A DNA stretch of 41,180 nucleotides from Mycobacterium sp. E2479 (lineage in GTDB: Bacteria; Actinomycetota; Actinomycetes; Mycobacteriales; Mycobacteriaceae): contig NZ_LZJR01000140.1 in the NCBI RefSeq assembly GCF_001667925.1, positions 1-41,180 on the forward strand, read 5' to 3'. How positions within the stretch are numbered: position 1 is the first letter of the stretch; every line of letters begins with the position of its first letter. Shown one piece after another: positions 39,207 to 41,180 of the stretch. The notes beneath the pieces were generated by a model that was given only the letters and a program-made list of their open reading frames with translations, was not told the origin of the DNA and made no database searches. Made by a program: the position numbers and the translations under genes.

Positions 39207-40667
39207 TTACTGCCCAGGCGGCGGCGGTGGGGTGATCGGGATCGGCACCGTGACGAACGGGAAGTGCAGATACATCGTCACCGGCGGCTGCTGTGGCAGC
39301 TGCGGCGCCGCGGGCGGGGGAGCCGCGGGCGGCGGCGGTGGTGGTGCGGCCGGTGCGGGCGCGGGCACCGCGGCCGGCGGGGGCGCCGCCTCTTGGACGG
39401 GCGGCGGCACGTGCTGCGGCGCCGCCTCTTGGACGGGTGGCGGCACGTACTGCGGCACCGACCGGGCGGGGGCACGACGGACCGGTGCCGCGGGCGGCGG
39501 AGTGACCGCGGTCTGCGGTGCGGGCTGCTGCACCGTCGACGGTGCCGGCGCCGGGGCGGCCACCCCGGACGGGCTCGGCGGGGGCGCCGGCGGAGGTGGC
39601 GCCGCGCTCGGGGCGGGCAGCTGCGCCTGCGGCGGGTTGCTCGGCGGGGCCGCCGGCAGCTGGACGGCCGGCGTGGCGACGCTGACGCCCGGATTGTGCC
39701 GACCGTCGGACCCCGGGCGATCCGATGTCAACGTCACCAGCACCACCCCGCCGATCGCGGCAACGATGCCGACCAGGGCGCTACCCGCGAGCAGCATGGA
39801 CCTGGGCCGGCCTGGAGGCCTCTCGTCGTAGTCCGGGACGGCGCTGTAGGCCCGCGCGTCGGTGCCGACGTCGGCATCGTCCCAGTCGTCCAGGTAGGTC
39901 GGGCTGATCGCGGGGAGACTCAGCTCCCCGGTGCCAGGGTCCAGCGCATAGGCCAGGGCGGCGGTCGACGATGCGAACAGCGGGGCGTTCGCCGAGGCCA
40001 GCGCCGCGCCGCGGGCCAATGCCATGTCCGGCTCTTCGGGGCCGGTGACCGGGAGTGGGGTGGCGGCCTCGACCGTGGATTTCAGCGCCACGATGTCGGT
40101 TCCGCAGCCGATCAGGAACACCCCGTCGGCCCGGGAGCCACGAGCGTCCAGACCGGAGACCATCGCCGCCAGTTCGGCGGCAAGGCCTCCCGCGCTACCG
40201 TCGCCGATCTGGCGCCGGTGCAGATCGACGATGGAGCCGTCGGCGACGTCGACAACGGCCAGCGTCGCATTCGCCGGTTCGACGAACAGCATCGCGAGGC
40301 GTTCGTAGCCCAGCGCATAACCCACGGTCTGGGCCAGCACTGCCGCGGCGAGCAACGGTGCGACCAACATCACGCCGTCCAGCTCGTGGCCGGCAATCGC
40401 CTCCCGCAGCGCGCCGACGCCGGCAGGATCACTCCAGGTGACCCCGGTGGCGGTCAATCGGTGACCGCCCTCCAACACGCCTTCGCGGCTGCCGATGATC
40501 GCATCGATCACCTGATCGAGAGCGTCGGCCGGCGAATCGGCCGAATTTCCTGCGGCCCCAACCTCGAACTCTTCTTGTTCGACGGTCACGCCGTCAGCAT
40601 TTTGGCCCTCGATAGCCACCAGGCGGACTGTCCTGGGAGCCATCGACACCCCAAGCACGATGTCCAC
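39207..40667 (-). CDS. DUF7159-like membrane protein with a proline-rich tail
   Basis: A 486-residue protein. The N-terminal half (about residues 1-230) has an actin/Hsp70-like fold look: MDIVLGVSMAPRTVRLVAIE, LFVEPANATLAVVDVADGS, LIGCGTDI and a final ALARGAALASANAP segment, as in mycobacterial DUF7159 proteins. Next is an acidic linker (TYLDDWDDADVGTDARAYS), one membrane helix (about 288-312, LLAGSALVGIVAAIGGVVLV), and about 175 Pro/Ala-rich residues outside the membrane, with VPPPVQEAAP repeated twice. GTG start. It resembles Rv0312 in layout. The nearly adjacent upstream gene has the same kind of tail, so the two may be paralogues acting together. Function unknown. Confidence 0.8.
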   Translation of the reverse strand: MDIVLGVSMAPRTVRLVAIEGQNADGVTVEQEEFEVGAAGNSADSPADALDQVIDAIIGSREGVLEGGHRLTATGVTWSDPAGVGALREAIAGHELDGVMLVAPLLAAAVLAQTVGYALGYERLAMLFVEPANATLAVVDVADGSIVDLHRRQIGDGSAGGLAAELAAMVSGLDARGSRADGVFLIGCGTDIVALKSTVEAATPLPVTGPEEPDMALARGAALASANAPLFASSTAALAYALDPGTGELSLPAISPTYLDDWDDADVGTDARAYSAVPDYDERPPGRPRSMLLAGSALVGIVAAIGGVVLVTLTSDRPGSDGRHNPGVSVATPAVQLPAAPPSNPPQAQLPAPSAAPPPPAPPPSPSGVAAPAPAPSTVQQPAPQTAVTPPPAAPVRRAPARSVPQYVPPPVQEAAPQHVPPPVQEAAPPPAAVPAPAPAAPPPPPPAAPPPAAPQLPQQPPVTMYLHFPFVTVPIPITPPPPPGQ

Positions 40668-40799
40668 GTAACGCCTCCAAGGTCCTTTTCAACGCCCTCA
40701 GCGAGGGCATGACGGGATGATCCCCGCCCGAACTTGGTGACATAAACGTTACGCGCGTGTGGCTAGTCGCGCAGGCGATGCGCGTAAGCAGGAAGGACG

Positions 40800-41180
40800 C
40801 TAATACCCCGGCCCGAAGTACGGATTCTGCGCGTTCCCCGGGTACTGGGGATACTCCGGGTACTGCGGATACTGCGGGTACTGCGGGTACTGCGGATACT
40901 GCGGAGTCGCGGGAGCCTGCTGCTGCGGAACCGGAACCGGAATCGGAACCGGCAGCAGCGGAACATGGATCCATTCCGTCGTCATCGGCACCGTCGTAGT
41001 GGTGGTTGTCGGCGGCGGAGGCGGCGGTGTGGTGGTTTCCATCGAAGGCGGCGTCACCGTCGTGGTGACCGCCGGTTGCGGCGGCGTCGTCATCGGCGGC
41101 GCGGTCGTCGGCGGCGCGCTCGACGGCGGTGCCGTATGCCTCGGGGTGTAGACGGGCGCCGGATGCGCGGTGCTGACCAC
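40800..41180 (-). CDS. Proline/threonine-rich C-terminal region, cut at the window edge
   Basis: The last 126 codons of a gene that continues beyond the right edge; the GTG at 41180 is probably internal. The visible part is a Thr/Pro-rich stretch (TTTTPPPP-type), then WIHVPLLPVPIPVPVPQQQ and the repeat YPQYPQYPQYPQYPEYPQYP before a short Asn/Gly end. It is the tail of a membrane-anchored protein like Rv0312 and the neighbour at 39207, judging by shape and position. The 132-base gap between the two contains no gene. Confidence 0.6.
   Translation of the reverse strand: MVSTAHPAPVYTPRHTAPPSSAPPTTAPPMTTPPQPAVTTTVTPPSMETTTPPPPPPTTTTTTVPMTTEWIHVPLLPVPIPVPVPQQQAPATPQYPQYPQYPQYPQYPEYPQYPGNAQNPYFGPGY

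Noticed and set aside
39174..40712. 512-codon plus-strand frame
   Set aside because: Antisense of the DUF7159-like gene; Arg/Gly-rich without motifs.

Overview
The window looks like chromosomal DNA of a non-tuberculous Mycobacterium. The evidence is high GC with GTG/TTG starts and lineage-typical families: an FHA-ABC exporter like Rv1747, DUF732 and DUF3060 secreted proteins, DUF7159 proline-rich proteins, tandem GAP/Sap-like membrane proteins, an LdtMt1-like L,D-transpeptidase, GH16 and cutinase enzymes, a Ser/Thr kinase and a GAF-ANTAR regulator. No rRNA, intact tRNA, CRISPR array, transposase or integrase is visible.

Left end (1-2922): the tail of a phage-defence locus. It holds a PglZ-type alkaline-phosphatase-fold gene, very probably cut at its 5' end by the window, translationally coupled to a BrxA-like gene, the order expected at the end of a type 3 BREX operon. 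About 0.5 kb further on lies the exact 3' half of a tRNA-Gly(CCC), from anticodon loop to CCA, with no 5' half. This is what an integrative element using the tRNA 3' end leaves at its distal junction, so the BREX genes probably sit at the right end of an island whose remainder lies left of the window.

Middle (3194-25664): a cyclase-like/ATPase signalling protein with a glycosyltransferase; mtnA and a cutinase; a LIP lipase; a GAF-ANTAR protein; a receptor-like kinase with twelve kelch repeats, convergent with a two-FHA ABC exporter; an L,D-transpeptidase; a secreted Pro/Ala/Gly-rich protein; an SDR; two tandem DUF732 proteins; and a mannitol dehydrogenase-xylulokinase pair.

Right part (25609-41180): envelope and lipid genes (PAP2-diacylglycerol kinase fusion, two GAP proteins, a GT-C glycosyltransferase, GH16), an orphan protein with an HExxH motif, and a Gly-rich winged-helix protein behind a clear promoter. 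Next comes a regulatory block. A MarR gene and a quinone oxidoreductase 2.3 kb away share paired GCTTC-N6-GAAGC palindromes. A TetR gene faces a DUF1772-NIPSNAP-DUF4267 operon across two TAGC-N3-GCTA palindromes. The window closes with a CurA-like reductase, a DUF3060 protein, a small acidic protein and two proline-rich proteins, the last cut by the window edge.

The most notable items are the BREX/tRNA-Gly junction, the two predicted local regulons, the kelch-receptor kinase next to an FHA exporter, and the HExxH orphan. Family names rest on motif recognition by eye; no database search was run.
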